Under the pieces are notes generated by a model. That model saw only the letters and a list, made by a program, of their open reading frames with translations, did no database searches and was not told the origin of the DNA. A stretch of DNA of 34,384 bases, from positions 1 to 34,384 of the forward strand of contig CALUTG010000014.1 in assembly GCA_944323615.1 (NCBI GenBank), read 5' to 3'. Of this stretch, positions 34,221-34,384 are shown in pieces. Both the position numbers and the translations under genes were made by a program. The stretch comes from Candidatus Gastranaerophilales bacterium. GTDB lineage: Bacteria; Cyanobacteriota; Vampirovibrionia; Gastranaerophilales; Gastranaerophilaceae. Each line of letters opens with the position of its first letter. The first letter of the stretch is position 1.

Positions 34221-34356
34221 CGCTTGGCGCGATTGTCTTGCTCACTCGCGTTGAACAGCAATTCCGTATTTTGCTTCTGTATTTACATACATCGCAAAAT
34301 ACTCCAGCCTCCGCTCGTTCGCGCTCGAACGCAAAAACGTTCAAATCCCTGACAAT
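34221..34356. repeat. Structured GC-richer intergenic element (REP/MITE-like candidate)
   Basis: This gap is visibly richer in G and C than its surroundings. It holds nested inverted repeats: outer ATTGTC (34232-34237)/GACAAT (34351-34356) and TTGAAC (34251-34256)/GTTCAA (34339-34344). Inside are a 9-bp stem GTATTTTGC (34266-34274)/GCAAAATAC (34294-34302) with a 5-bp stem in its loop, and a tight hairpin CGTTCG (34316-34321)/CGAACG (34326-34331). It could be a dispersed repeat or a structured leader RNA for the gene at 34381. No coding sequence seen. Confidence 0.5.
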
Positions 34357-34380
34357 AAGCAAAATAAAAGAGGACAAGAT

Positions 34381-34384
34381 ATGT
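34381..34384 (+). CDS. Start of a further gene, cut by the window edge
   Basis: An ATG at 34381 follows AGAGGA about six bases upstream, the same kind of ribosome-binding site as elsewhere here. Only the first codon is visible, so nothing can be said of the product. Confidence 0.4.

Noticed and set aside
1-34384. CRISPR array, tRNA/rRNA gene, prophage or insertion sequence
   Set aside because: No spaced identical repeats, cloverleaf-like stretches, transposase, integrase or phage structural genes were seen; gaps are too short for most of these.

Overview
This is an AT-rich bacterial chromosomal window, densely packed with short operons on both strands. It has no rRNA, tRNA, CRISPR array, prophage or insertion sequence that I can see. 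The envelope is probably diderm: there is a large AsmA/TamB-like protein, a SPOR-domain protein, and a C-terminal processing protease. The metabolic core is ordinary: folD, queC, the glycine cleavage genes gcvT-gcvH-gcvPA, dxr, bioF and a CooC-like ATPase. This mix, plus several lineage-restricted proteins, fits a non-photosynthetic relative of Cyanobacteria such as the gut Gastranaerophilales (Melainabacteria/Vampirovibrionia). That assignment is an overall impression, not a database result.

Layout. 1-231 is non-coding and carries two strong inverted repeats. 232-1802 holds a CooC-like nickel-chaperone ATPase translationally coupled to folD. 1828-3553 has three unrecognised genes and one clear terminator. 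3721-6481 is an operon of HEAT-repeat protein, queC, a DUF366 protein and a SPOR protein. 6616-8723 is a small accessory-looking cluster: a receiver-less OmpR-type winged-helix protein, a divergent DUF262 (GmrSD/ParB-like) protein and an 88-residue helical protein. 8718-12757 (minus) is gcvT-gcvH-gcvPA followed by a CNT nucleoside transporter; gcvPB is absent. 12942-14789 is a 615-residue EF-hand protein, and 14811-15848 (minus) a DnaJ-like chaperone with a halved zinc finger.

15962-21365 is a tight operon of a degenerate PAS/histidine kinase (all catalytic motifs lost), a CUT1/MalK-type ABC ATPase without permeases, and a 1088-residue AsmA-like protein. 21401-23607 pairs a degenerate PilZ/YcgR-like protein with a TPR protein. 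23666-24550 is a uridine-kinase-like enzyme, followed by a G-quadruplex-capable tail. 24621-27282 (minus) is a two-gene operon of an MnmC-like methyltransferase with large inserts and an FAD-dependent oxidoreductase. 27406-30519 encodes a secreted HExxH protein, a CtpA/Prc-type protease and BioF. 30516-32101 (minus) is dxr-ybaK. 32179-33537 is a sugar/H+ symporter, and 33617-34216 an unrecognised protein. A structured, GC-richer intergenic element closes the window, and the first codon of another gene is at 34381.

A cross-cutting signal is that genes fall into two translation classes. Most have a Shine-Dalgarno sequence. Six promoter-proximal genes instead place a sigma70-like -10 hexamer exactly six bases before the start codon, five of them with a -35 at 17-base spacing and the sixth (dxr) without a clear one. 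These look like leaderless mRNAs. Other points for follow-up are the pseudo-histidine-kinase/ABC ATPase/AsmA operon, the winged-helix/DUF262 cluster, the altered substrate motif of the CNT transporter, and the homopolymer-rich insert of the MnmC-like gene.
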